Positions 26,145 through 34,819 of a DNA stretch of 64,000 bases are shown one piece after another; the stretch's first letter is position 1; each line of letters begins with the position of its first letter. The notes below the pieces were generated by a model. It was not told where the DNA came from. It was given only the letters and a program-made list of their open reading frames with translations, and made no database searches. The stretch spans positions 620,001 to 684,000 of the forward strand of contig JAHBXQ010000002.1 in NCBI GenBank assembly GCA_019636345.1, given 5' to 3'. The position numbers and the translations under genes are program-made. The DNA comes from Pirellulales bacterium. Lineage in GTDB: Bacteria > Planctomycetota > Planctomycetia > Pirellulales > Lacipirellulaceae.

Positions 26145-26230
26145 GGCGCTCCGCCAGTCGGAGCAATCGAGCGCGGCGAGAGGCGGGTTCCCGGCGGACC
26201 TGGGATCCGTCCTGCCGGCATGCATGTAGT

Positions 26231-27013
26231 ATGACTCACGACGAACCATCGCGCTCGCCCGGTCGGCTCGCCCTGTCGCTGTTGGGGTTGGCGGGGATGA
26301 TTGCTTGTTTGGTCGGGGCCGGCGGCGCGTGGTTCGGCAAGGCGCAATTGCAGCGGGCCGTCGATGGCATGGGGGCGCGCGTCGACGAGTCGCTGGGTCG
26401 GGTCGAGGGCCGGGTCGAGCGGATTCGGAAGTTGGCGGACGAGGCGAAGCTCGACCTGCAGGACCTTGAACAGCGACTCGCCGACTGGTCGCGGCGAGAA
26501 GCCGGCGACCGGGTCGCGGAGCGGCTCGACTTGGCCGAGCGAAGCGCGCGACTTGCCGACGGCGCGCGGCAGCAACAGTCGCTCCTGGCCGGGTGTCGCG
26601 ACGCGCTGTTGTTGGTACACCAGTCGTTGGAACTGGGCGCCCGATTCGGTCTGGCGGTCGACGCCGACGTGGTCGACGAACTGCTCGACCGGCTGGCGAA
26701 ACTGGATGAGCGCCTAGAGGACGCGGTCGCGTCTGCGACGTCGCTGGGGGCGCGATTCGGCGACGAGGGACCCGACGTGCTCGACGAAGATCGACTGCGG
26801 CAAGCCGGCACGATCGCCGCGAAGTTGCTGGCGACCAGCGGGGCGGTCGACGAGGGATTGGCCGCGTTCAGCGAGCGGCTCGACCGCTGCCGTGAAGCCG
26901 TCGCCGGCTTGAGCGGGCAGGTCAATCGGCGGCTGACGGCCGCGGCGGTTGCCGCGACGCTGCTGTTGGCATGGATGGCCGCGGGGCAGTTCTCGCTGTG
27001 GCGGCGGGCCTGA
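26231..27013 (+). CDS. Two-TM protein with long coiled-coil middle, unknown function
   Basis: Unrecognised 260-residue membrane protein. One transmembrane segment lies near each end (about 13-36 and 234-256), and the roughly 195 residues between are charged, heptad-patterned and probably coiled coil (ERIRKLADEAKLDLQDLEQR, DEERLEDAVASAT-type stretches). The middle part has few aromatic residues and no catalytic motif. The architecture resembles a membrane-tethered spacer, like a methyl-accepting helix bundle without a signalling tip. The ATG at 26231 lies about 100 bp after hemQ; the gene ends 22 bp from the convergent GH25 gene. Confidence 0.7.
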   Translation: MTHDEPSRSPGRLALSLLGLAGMIACLVGAGGAWFGKAQLQRAVDGMGARVDESLGRVEGRVERIRKLADEAKLDLQDLEQRLADWSRREAGDRVAERLDLAERSARLADGARQQQSLLAGCRDALLLVHQSLELGARFGLAVDADVVDELLDRLAKLDERLEDAVASATSLGARFGDEGPDVLDEDRLRQAGTIAAKLLATSGAVDEGLAAFSERLDRCREAVAGLSGQVNRRLTAAAVAATLLLAWMAAGQFSLWRRA

Positions 27014-27035
27014 GCGAGTCGAACAGCGAGGTTCG

Positions 27036-28619
27036 TTACGACCATCGGCGACGAACGCCGCCTGCGAATCCCGCCGCCAACAGCGCGAGCGTCGCCGGTT
27101 CGGGGACGGCGGTCGCCGCCGCCGAGGCCGCCAGACCGGAGTGGTTGCGTTGCCACAGCAGAAAGTCGCCTCCTGCCGCGCCGCTTGTGCCGAAGTTCGC
27201 TTGCCAGACGGCCAAGTCGCCCCCGTCGACGCGCAGGTCGCCGTTGAAGTCGCCGGGCGGGGGGAGGAGGCTGCCGTCGGGATTGTAACTGAGCGCGTCG
27301 AGAAACAGCGTCACGTCGCCGGAGCCGGTAAAGCGGATCGAGTCGATCGTCACGGCGCTGCCGGTGATCGCCCCGTTGCCGCCGCCGGCGTAGTTGTTCC
27401 ACTGGGCGGCGTCTTGAAACGCCCACTCGTACAGGCGCCACTCGCCGTCGGCGATCACCGGGCGGAGCACGCCCCCCTCGATCGCCGAGGGAGTCGCCGG
27501 CGTGGGATCGTCGATCAGGATTTGCACCGAGACGCCGGGATCGGTCGTCTTGAGCCAGAACCCCACGGATCCGGTCGCCTCCAGCGGCAGGTTCGTCGCC
27601 GGGTTGGCGGGGATGAACGGCGGCGCGCCGATCCCCGACACCATCCGCAACGCCCATGAGCCGCCGCCGGTCTTGATCGAGTACTGCTGCGAGCCGGTCC
27701 CCTCGTACGCTTCGCTCGATGTCAACTCGACGGTGGTCGCGGGGAGGATGTTCACGTTCGAGCCCGAGTAGGTCGGCGCGAACCCCAGATACCCCTCGGT
27801 GCTGTTGAAGTCGGACAGCATCAGCCGACCCGTCGGCAAGCCTCCCAGCGGCCCGTTGCCGTGCAACAGTTGCTCAAGCTGTGCTCTCGTGCCGTTGAAC
27901 AGGTCGCCGTCCACGGCGCCGACGATCCCCGGCACGGACCAGTCGTCGGTCCACTGCCAAAACGTCCAGTCGTCCCATACGTTCAGATCGGCGGGGACCG
28001 GCGGATTGGCCGTGCCGCTGGCCTTCCACCATGCGAGCCACAAGTCGTGCTGGCTGGCGACGGCGGGGGTGTAGTAGTTGTTCGAGACCCAGAGGCTGTT
28101 GTAAATCAGCGGTCGCACGCCGAGCGAAGCGTGGATCGTGTCAGAGAAGATCTGCACCCAGTTCGAGGTGAACGCGCGAGCCTCGGCGGTCGAACCGAAC
28201 GTGGGGAAGCCCTCGACGTCGGCGACCGGCGGCAGCAGCATGCCGGCGTCGTAGTACGGCTTGATGACGCTCAGAAAGTGGTTCGCCTCGTTGACCGGGT
28301 CAAGCGGATTGCCCGTGTCGGTCTCGAGCCGGCAGAAGTGGTAAGGCCCGACGAGCACCCCCGCGGCGGTCGCCTGGCGCATATTGGCCAGGAACAGCGG
28401 ATCGACGTAGGCCTCGCCGCGAGTGGCGCGGACGAAGGCGAACTCCACTCCATTGGCCAGCACCGTCGGCCAATCGACCGTGTCCTGGAACAGCGAGACG
28501 TCGACCCCCTGGACGAACGGCTGAGCGGCCGCCCGCGACGGTCCGTAGGCAGCGATCGCGGCGAGGGGACCGGCCGCGAGCAGGAGTAGTCGGGCGAGGG
28601 AGCGGATGCGGCAAGACAT
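27036..28619 (-). CDS. GH25 lysozyme-like protein with dockerin-like repeats and PEP-CTERM anchor
   Basis: Exported 527-residue protein. The signal peptide (LLLLAAGPLAAIAAYGPSRAAAQ) is followed by a glycoside hydrolase 25 (N-acetylmuramidase) domain, about 34-260: GVDVSLFQDTVDWPTV with the first acidic residue, FAFVRATRGEAYVDP, and VADVEGFPTF supplying the Asp-x-Glu catalytic pair. A beta-sandwich domain (about 280-450, resembling a carbohydrate-binding module) comes next. A dockerin-like calcium motif (DFNGDLRVDGGDLAVWQANF, then GGDFLLWQRN) precedes a PEP-CTERM sorting tail (AVPEPATLALLAAGF with RRRWS at the end). It may remodel the cell's own wall or lyse other bacteria. I use the ATG at 28619; an ATG 90 bases upstream would add a non-signal-like leader. 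Confidence 0.88.
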   Translation of the reverse strand: MSCRIRSLARLLLLAAGPLAAIAAYGPSRAAAQPFVQGVDVSLFQDTVDWPTVLANGVEFAFVRATRGEAYVDPLFLANMRQATAAGVLVGPYHFCRLETDTGNPLDPVNEANHFLSVIKPYYDAGMLLPPVADVEGFPTFGSTAEARAFTSNWVQIFSDTIHASLGVRPLIYNSLWVSNNYYTPAVASQHDLWLAWWKASGTANPPVPADLNVWDDWTFWQWTDDWSVPGIVGAVDGDLFNGTRAQLEQLLHGNGPLGGLPTGRLMLSDFNSTEGYLGFAPTYSGSNVNILPATTVELTSSEAYEGTGSQQYSIKTGGGSWALRMVSGIGAPPFIPANPATNLPLEATGSVGFWLKTTDPGVSVQILIDDPTPATPSAIEGGVLRPVIADGEWRLYEWAFQDAAQWNNYAGGGNGAITGSAVTIDSIRFTGSGDVTLFLDALSYNPDGSLLPPPGDFNGDLRVDGGDLAVWQANFGTSGAAGGDFLLWQRNHSGLAASAAATAVPEPATLALLAAGFAGGVRRRWS

Positions 28620-28894
28620 GGGACGGGCGAGCCTGCAAGCGGTGCGGGTCGGCAGGGAAGTCCGAGTGAGCAAAAAGCAGGACGAAGCGGCCTCGCCCTG
28701 CCGATTCATTGTGACCTACGGGGACGAACGACGCGAGCGACAGGTCGGGAAAACGAGAACCTGTCTCCAGAAGCCAGTTGAAGAAGGAACTGGCTCGCGG
28801 ATCAAAACCAAGAACGCCCAAGAAATAGCTTCCGAGAGCCTGCCTGTCCCCATGTTCAACATAAGGGAAATGTGGGTTCACGGCGGTGGGAGAT

Positions 28895-30247
28895 TTACCC
28901 CACGACGACGTCTTCGTCAGGATAGCTCCACGTGATTTGCTGCGGTTTGAACAGCGACATCCCCATCACCACCGGTCCGACGCGCCCCAGGAACATCAGC
29001 GCGATGATCACCCCCTTGCCCGGCGCGGTCAAGTCGCCGGTGATGCCGCGACTGAGGCCGACCGTGCCGAGCGCCGAGGCGCACTCGAACATTTGGTCGG
29101 GCCAAGAGGAGGAATCGAAAAGCGACAGGAGGTAGATCCCCGTGGCGAGGACGAACAGATAGAATGTGGCGCTGGCGGTCGCGGCGCGTAACCGTGATTC
29201 AGGGATGGCCCGCCGGGCGAACGTGGTGCTCTCGCGTCGCCGGGCGACGCTCGCCATTTGGGCCCACAGGATGCTAATCGTGGTCGTTTTCAATCCGCCC
29301 CCCGTGCCGGAGGGGGACGCTCCGATGATCATGATCACCGTCAGCAACACCAGCGAACTGGCTCCTATGCTTCCGATCGGCAGAGTATTGAAACCGACCG
29401 TCGTGCTCGCGGTCATAACCTGAAAGCAGGCCGTCAGCCAGCGCTCGCCGAGCGGCAACTCGCGGATCGACGGTTCGTCGAAGAAAAACAGGATCGACCC
29501 CGCCACGCCGATCCACAGCGTACTCCACAGGATGATCTTGCTAGTCAGGGTGATCCGGCGCGCGCGGTTCGTCGCCGCGTGGTAGAAATCGTGCAGCACG
29601 ATAAACCCAATGGCGCCAAGATAGCTCAGCACCGCGACGACGAAATTGAGCCACATGTTCCCGCGAAGATCCTCGAAGCTGTTGTTGAACAGCGAGAATC
29701 CGGCCGTGCAGAAAGCGCTGATGCTGTGAAACACGGCTTGCCAGAATGGCCGCGGCGATTCGGCCAAGGCGAACACGGGATACAAGGCCGCGGCGCCGAC
29801 CAGCTCGATGACCGCCGTGAACACGACGATCATCTTGAGATACCGGCGAAGAATGTACGGTTGGGGAGGGCCGAGAGCCGATTCGGAGACCTTCTTTCGC
29901 GCGTGCGACAAGTCGCCGGTGGCCGACAACATGATGAACGAAGTGATCGTCAAATATCCAAGCCCGCCGAATTGAATCAGCAACAGTATGACCGCCTCGC
30001 CAAGCCCGCTGTACGTGTCGGCGGTGCCGACGGTCGCCAGCCCGGTCGTCGACACGGCCGAAGCGGCGGTGAAGAGGTGGTCGAGGATCGATCCATCGGA
30101 GCTCTCGCGACATACGGGCAGGCACAACAGCAGCCAACCCACAAGGATGTACAAGGCGTACCCCTTGACGATCGTTCGCAGCGGGTCGAGGGCGGGGCGA
30201 TGACGGACGGGATGTCGCAAGTGCGTCCCGAACGAAAAGAGGCTCAT
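28895..30247 (-). CDS. ktrB: TrkH/KtrB-type potassium uptake channel subunit
   Basis: Membrane subunit of a K+ uptake system, 450 residues with four M1-P-M2 repeats. The selectivity-filter glycine of each repeat is visible: AVSTTGLAT, SAFCTAGFSLF, TASTTVGFNT and SALGTVGLSRG. The intramembrane gate loop is recognisable in MIIGASPSGTGGGLKTTTI. The length suits KtrB better than TrkH (about 480). No gene for the cytosolic nucleotide-binding partner (KtrA/TrkA) is seen next to it. The start is the ATG at MSLFSFGTHL. It is on the same strand as and upstream of the GH25 gene, with a 275-bp gap, so co-transcription is not clear. Confidence 0.92.
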   Translation of the reverse strand: MSLFSFGTHLRHPVRHRPALDPLRTIVKGYALYILVGWLLLCLPVCRESSDGSILDHLFTAASAVSTTGLATVGTADTYSGLGEAVILLLIQFGGLGYLTITSFIMLSATGDLSHARKKVSESALGPPQPYILRRYLKMIVVFTAVIELVGAAALYPVFALAESPRPFWQAVFHSISAFCTAGFSLFNNSFEDLRGNMWLNFVVAVLSYLGAIGFIVLHDFYHAATNRARRITLTSKIILWSTLWIGVAGSILFFFDEPSIRELPLGERWLTACFQVMTASTTVGFNTLPIGSIGASSLVLLTVIMIIGASPSGTGGGLKTTTISILWAQMASVARRRESTTFARRAIPESRLRAATASATFYLFVLATGIYLLSLFDSSSWPDQMFECASALGTVGLSRGITGDLTAPGKGVIIALMFLGRVGPVVMGMSLFKPQQITWSYPDEDVVVG

Positions 30248-30690
30248 GGCAGACTCCCGGCATGCTCGCCCCGGTCCGCGACGCAGGTCGCAGGGACGGG
30301 GCTCCCAAATCGCGGGAGAGGGAGCCGTGCAAGTTGCACGGCGCGACGACTCCCTTCCAACTGCTTACGGGGTTAGCTGTCGGGCTAGGCCTTGGAAGTG
30401 GCCCGGCCGGCGGTCGCCCGTCGGCCTGCGCCCCGTCTTCGCTTCGGACGAAGAGGGCGGGTCCCCCGCGTCGCCGGATGGATGGGCGGCGACCTCAGCG
30501 GTGCAAGAACGTCTTCTATCGTCAGGAACTGGGCCGTGGCTGTCAATCGGGACCTGGAATCGGCCGGGCGCTGGCGACCGGGGGCCTGTCCGCGATTCGC
30601 TTTGCGCTCGGGCGTGAGCGCAATTATGATAAATCTCTCTCCTGCAGTTGGTCGGATCAGTCTGTGCCGGAAAACAAGGCAGGCGCCTGG
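30248..30690. other. Divergent intergenic region, 443 bp
   Basis: Lies between ktrB (minus) and a four-TM protein gene (plus). No gene is supported: the open frames have no start signal or family likeness. One good promoter match for the plus-strand gene is reported at 30602-30630. Nothing else recognisable is seen. Confidence 0.6.
30602..30630 (+). promoter_or_regulatory. Promoter match upstream of the four-TM protein gene
   Basis: TTGCGC, a 17-base spacer and TATGAT, about 60 bases upstream of the ATG at 30691. The fit to a sigma-70 type site is good for GC-rich DNA; no experimental support. Confidence 0.4.
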
Positions 30691-31428
30691 ATGAGTCGCA
30701 ATCACCCCGACCACGTTCATCGATCGAGCCGAGGTCGATTCGCAACGCTGCTGCTGCTGGGGCTGCTGCTGGCGGGGTTGGCCTTGTTGTTCGCCGGGTT
30801 GCTGGCGAGCAAGGAACTTGGCGCCGCGATCATTCTGCTGGTGGTGCTCGGAACGCCCGGGGCGCTGTTTGCGTGCATGGGGTTTGCCTATCTCAAGCTG
30901 CGCGTCGAACTGAACGACGACGCGGTTGCGCTGACGTTGCCGCGGGCCGGAAGAACGCCGCTTTTCCCGTGGCAGGTTATGCGGACAGTCGTTCCGTACG
31001 GGGCGGTCCGCGCGATTGACGTCAAGTCGCGGGCCAACCCCTATGCGCCGCAGGGGCTCGAGCGGCTCGTCTTCGTGCGGCTCGAGCAGGGGGATCGCTA
31101 CTTCAACTCGATCTGGTTCCCCCGGTTCGACGATCTGCTGGCGGAGTTCGTTGCGCGGACCGGGGCCGCGGTCGGCGAGGAGAATCTCGACGCACCGCCG
31201 GCGCCGCTGCCTGACGGATCGATCCCGCCGCTGGCGACGAGCGAAAAGCTCGCCCGCGGCTGCGGCTGGACGTTGGTTACCGTCTCGGCGGCGCTGATGG
31301 CGCTCACGGGCATCGCCTTGGCGTTCGGCAAGCCGGACGATCGCCCGGCGTTGATCAAGGCGCTGTTGTTTCTCACGCTCGGCTACCCGGCGGCCGGTTT
31401 CCTGCTGCGCTACCGCCGTCCCAGGTGA
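30691..31428 (+). CDS. Four-TM membrane protein, unknown function
   Basis: Unrecognised 245-residue membrane protein. Two transmembrane segments near the N-terminus (about 17-39 and 44-68) and two near the C-terminus (about 190-212 and 219-238) flank a roughly 115-residue soluble part that begins right after the second helix (YLKLRVELNDDAVALTLPR) and looks beta-rich, possibly PH-like (AVRAIDVKSR, LVFVRLEQGDRYFNSIWFP). No catalytic motif is seen. A GTG at 30664 would add nine residues. It has no obvious operon partner; the next gene starts 189 bp downstream. Confidence 0.75.
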   Translation: MSRNHPDHVHRSSRGRFATLLLLGLLLAGLALLFAGLLASKELGAAIILLVVLGTPGALFACMGFAYLKLRVELNDDAVALTLPRAGRTPLFPWQVMRTVVPYGAVRAIDVKSRANPYAPQGLERLVFVRLEQGDRYFNSIWFPRFDDLLAEFVARTGAAVGEENLDAPPAPLPDGSIPPLATSEKLARGCGWTLVTVSAALMALTGIALAFGKPDDRPALIKALLFLTLGYPAAGFLLRYRRPR

Positions 31429-31617
31429 CACGACGGCGTTTGCACGAACCGCGCGAAACGGTGGCGAGTGACTGGGGGCGAGCATAGCGAGCCTCCAGCC
31501 AAGCCCTCAGCGGCGAGGCATTGCCACGACCGGCTCGCCGCGACGGTTGCCCGATCGTCGCCGGTCGCGTTAAGCTGGTCGACTCGTGCCCGCATTCTCG
31601 TCTCCAGGAATCTCACC

Positions 31618-33342
31618 ATGTCTTGCCGCCGTGGTTCGCTCCTTGCTCGCCTCCTTGCCCCGACTCTTCTCGCCGCGACGCTGGCGGGGAGCGTTGCACC
31701 AGCCGCGGGCGAAGCGTTTCCCGTAGCGATTCGCGTCGACGCCGACGAGTCGCTCGGTCCGTTGCCGCCGATGTGGCGGTTCTTCGGGGCCGACGAGCCG
31801 AACTACGCGACGATGCCGCACGGGCGCAAGCTCCTGGGCGAGTTGGGAGAGCTGGCTCCGCAGCACGTGTATTTCCGCGCCCACAACCTGCTGACCAGCG
31901 GCGACGGCACGCCGGCGCTCAAATGGGGCTCGACCGGGGTCTATTCCGAGGATGCGTCCGGCAACCCCCGGTACGACTGGACCATTCTCGACGAGATCTT
32001 CGACGCCTACCTTGCCGCGGGGGTGCGGCCGTATGTGCAGATCGGCTTCATGCCGCGCGATCTCTCGACGAAGCCCGACCCGTATCAGCACCAATGGCAT
32101 CCGGGGTTGCGGTACGAGGAGATCTTCACCGGCTGGGCCTATCCGCCCAAGGACTACGCCAAGTGGGGAGAACTGGCCTACCAGTGGGCCAAGCATTGCC
32201 GCGAGCGCTACGGTCTGGAGGAGGTCGAGTCCTGGTACTGGCAAACCTGGAACGAAGCGAACGCCGGCTACTGGCAGGGGACTCCCGAAGAGTTCTGCAA
32301 ACTGCACGATTACGCCGTCGACGGCGTGCGGCGGGCGATCCCGCGGGCGCGCGTCGGCGGGCCCGACACGGCTGGGCCGGGGGGCGATTTCACGTATCGC
32401 TTCCTCGACCACTGCGTCTCGGGAACCAACTACGCGACCGGCGAGGTTGGCACGCCGCTCGATTTCGTCTCGTTCCACGCCAAGGGATCGCCGCGGTTCG
32501 TCGAGGGACGGGTCCAAATGGGGATCGCCGCCCACTTGCAGGAAATCGAGCGGGGGTTTCGCATCGTCGCCTCGCACCCTGCTGTCCGGTCGCTGCCGAT
32601 CGTGATCGGCGAGTCGGATCCCGAGGGGTGCGCCGCCTGCCAGGGGCCGCAATTCGGCTACCGCAACGGGACGATGTACTCGAGCTACACCGCGGCCAGC
32701 TTCGCCCGCAAGTGGGACTTGGCGCGTAAATACGAGGTGAACCTCGAGGGCGCCCTCACCTGGGCCTTTGAGTTCGAAGGGCATCCGCTGTTCGCGGGAT
32801 TCCGCTCGCTGGCGACCGGCGGGATCGACAAGCCGGTGTTGGGGGTGTTTCGCATGTTCAGCCGCATGAGCGGCGAGCGCGTCGCTGCGACGAGCGACCA
32901 TGCCGTGCCGCTGGGCGAGATCGTCGCCCACGGCGTCCGCCGCGGCGCCGACGTGGGAGCCCTGGCGACGCGCGACGCGGGCAAGCTTTGCGTCATGGTC
33001 TGGCATTACCACGACGACGACCTGCCTGGAGACGACGCAGCCGTGATGTTGACGTTGGAGAAATTGTCGGCCGACGCCGTGCGGCGCTCGCGCATGCGGC
33101 ACTATCGCATCGACCGTCGCCACAGCAACGCCTATGCCGCGTGGCAGGCGATGGGCTCGCCGGCCGAGCCGACCGAGGCGCAATTGGCCGAGTTGCGGCA
33201 GGCTGCGGATCTGGCCGAGGTCGCCGATGGCGGCGCGCTCGAACCGCAAGGCGACGGGGCCGTGCTGCGTTTCGATTTGCCGCGACAGGGCGTGTCGCTG
33301 GTGGTCGTCGAGTGGGAGGAAGAGGGCGCGACGGGGGGCTGA
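31618..33342 (+). CDS. Exported GH39-like glycosidase
   Basis: Clan A glycosidase of the GH39 (beta-xylosidase/iduronidase) type, 574 residues. Signal peptide to about residue 31 (LLAPTLLAATLAGSVAPAAGEA). TWNEAN gives the likely acid/base Glu213, and PIVIGESDPEG the likely nucleophile Glu332. The barrel is followed by a beta-rich C-terminal domain (about 440-574) with GKLCVMVWHYHDDD, as in GH39 enzymes where such a domain packs against the barrel. The start ATG is 18 bases into an A/T-poor leader with no clear Shine-Dalgarno site. Substrate (xylan, glycosaminoglycan or another polysaccharide) is not decidable. Confidence 0.82.
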   Translation: MSCRRGSLLARLLAPTLLAATLAGSVAPAAGEAFPVAIRVDADESLGPLPPMWRFFGADEPNYATMPHGRKLLGELGELAPQHVYFRAHNLLTSGDGTPALKWGSTGVYSEDASGNPRYDWTILDEIFDAYLAAGVRPYVQIGFMPRDLSTKPDPYQHQWHPGLRYEEIFTGWAYPPKDYAKWGELAYQWAKHCRERYGLEEVESWYWQTWNEANAGYWQGTPEEFCKLHDYAVDGVRRAIPRARVGGPDTAGPGGDFTYRFLDHCVSGTNYATGEVGTPLDFVSFHAKGSPRFVEGRVQMGIAAHLQEIERGFRIVASHPAVRSLPIVIGESDPEGCAACQGPQFGYRNGTMYSSYTAASFARKWDLARKYEVNLEGALTWAFEFEGHPLFAGFRSLATGGIDKPVLGVFRMFSRMSGERVAATSDHAVPLGEIVAHGVRRGADVGALATRDAGKLCVMVWHYHDDDLPGDDAAVMLTLEKLSADAVRRSRMRHYRIDRRHSNAYAAWQAMGSPAEPTEAQLAELRQAADLAEVADGGALEPQGDGAVLRFDLPRQGVSLVVVEWEEEGATGG

Positions 33343-33441
33343 GCCGTAGGTACCTTGCGGAACGAGAGGATTGGGTCGCGCGCGATCGGAAATGCTGTCG
33401 CCGGCACGCCTCGGGAGCCGGCGACCTTGTTCCTCAGGTTG

Positions 33442-34560
33442 TCAGCCGACGACGACTCCTTCGGGATACGACCCCAACACCGTGAGCCGGAGGGCCTTCT
33501 TCCCCAGCGCTGCCAGTGCCCGGCGCGGGTGAAGCTCGCTGGCGTGACCCTGGAACTCGACGAAGAACGAGTACCGCCCCCGAGCTCCCGGCACGGGGAA
33601 CGATTCGATCCAGGTCAGATTGAGCTTCTGCCGTTTGAAGATCGCCATCGCGTCGGCCAGCGCCCCCGGTTGGTGGGGCGCCTCGAACACGATCGCCGTT
33701 TTGTCGCGGCCCGTCTTCGCGGCGCTGTGCCGGCCGATCACCGCGAAGCGAGTCACGTTCTCGACGTTGTCTTCGATGTGCTTGGCGAGGATCGGCAGAC
33801 CGTGATGAACCCCGGCTTGTTCGCTGGCGATCGCCGCCGTGTCATGCTCGGCCAGGGCGAGCCGCGCCGCTTCGGTCGTGCTGCCAGTGGGGATCAACTC
33901 GGCCTGGGGCAGGTGAGCCGCCAGCCAGTTGCGACACTGCGAAATCGCCTGCGGTTTGCTGCACACCCGCCGCACCGCGGAGCGCGGCCCGCGCCCCAGC
34001 AGACAATGGCGAATCCGCAGCGGCAGCTCCGCGCTGATCTGCACTGCGTGCTCGCCATGCGACGCTTCCGCAAGGCAATGTAGCGCGTCGGCGACCCGGC
34101 CGTCGGTCGAGTTCTCGATCGGCACGACGCCGTAGTCGGAGTTTCCCTGGCGGACTTCGTCGAACACCGCCGCGATCGTCGCCACCGGGGCCAGTTCGCA
34201 GCTCTGGCCGAAGTGCTCGATCGCCGCGAGGTGGCTGTAGGTGAATTCGGGACCCAGGTAGGCGACGCGGGTGGCGTGGGCCGCGGCGGAGATCCCGCCG
34301 TGCAACTCGCGGAAGATCGCCCGGACCGCCGTCTCGGGGAGCGGCCCCGACGGAGACTTTGCCGCCGCGGCAATCGACTCGTCGATCGCCGCGGACAACG
34401 ACGCAACGTCGTCGCAGTCGGCGCCGGCGTCGCTGGCGCCCCGGGCAAGGGTCAGCTCGGCTCGGCGCGTCAACAGCTCGGCGATCTCGCGATCCAGCTT
34501 GCGAAGCTGGGCCCGAGAGGGGTTCCGCGGGGGCGTGGTCTCGTCCGGCTTGCGGCTCAT
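33442..34560 (-). CDS. pheA: Chorismate mutase/prephenate dehydratase (P-protein)
   Basis: Bifunctional phenylalanine biosynthesis enzyme, 372 residues. The N-terminal chorismate-mutase type helix (AQLRKLDREIAELLTRRAEL) is followed by an interrupted acidic segment (about 50-75). The prephenate dehydratase domain has VAYLGPEFTYSHLAAIEHFG, GVVPIENSTDGRV, SKPQAISQCRNWLAAHLP and the catalytic ENVTRFAVIG. A C-terminal ACT domain follows (KTAIVFEAPHQPGALADAM). The ACT motif that is ESRP in characterised Phe-regulated enzymes is ESFP here (TWIESFPVPGARG), so feedback behaviour may differ. The ATG at 34560 is used because the mutase helix begins about 15 residues after it; an upstream extension is Arg/Pro-rich and unlike the family. 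Confidence 0.9.
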   Translation of the reverse strand: MSRKPDETTPPRNPSRAQLRKLDREIAELLTRRAELTLARGASDAGADCDDVASLSAAIDESIAAAAKSPSGPLPETAVRAIFRELHGGISAAAHATRVAYLGPEFTYSHLAAIEHFGQSCELAPVATIAAVFDEVRQGNSDYGVVPIENSTDGRVADALHCLAEASHGEHAVQISAELPLRIRHCLLGRGPRSAVRRVCSKPQAISQCRNWLAAHLPQAELIPTGSTTEAARLALAEHDTAAIASEQAGVHHGLPILAKHIEDNVENVTRFAVIGRHSAAKTGRDKTAIVFEAPHQPGALADAMAIFKRQKLNLTWIESFPVPGARGRYSFFVEFQGHASELHPRRALAALGKKALRLTVLGSYPEGVVVG

Positions 34561-34819
34561 GGCCAGGGGTTTCGTCAGCGTGTTGAATTCGGGGTCGCGG
34601 CGAAGCAACCCGCTGGCAGGACGACTGGGGCCCTCCCCACGGCCGGCTCGCGGCCGGGGGACGAACTGCCAGTATGATCGCAGCGGGCGGAAATGGGGAA
34701 TGGGGATCTCCAGGGGGCGCTCGTCGGGGAGCGAAGGCCGGGCATTGACCTTGTCTCGGAGGGGCGATTTTCGCGACAATCCGCGGCCTTTTTCCCCGAA
34801 CTCCCCGGAATGCGATCCC

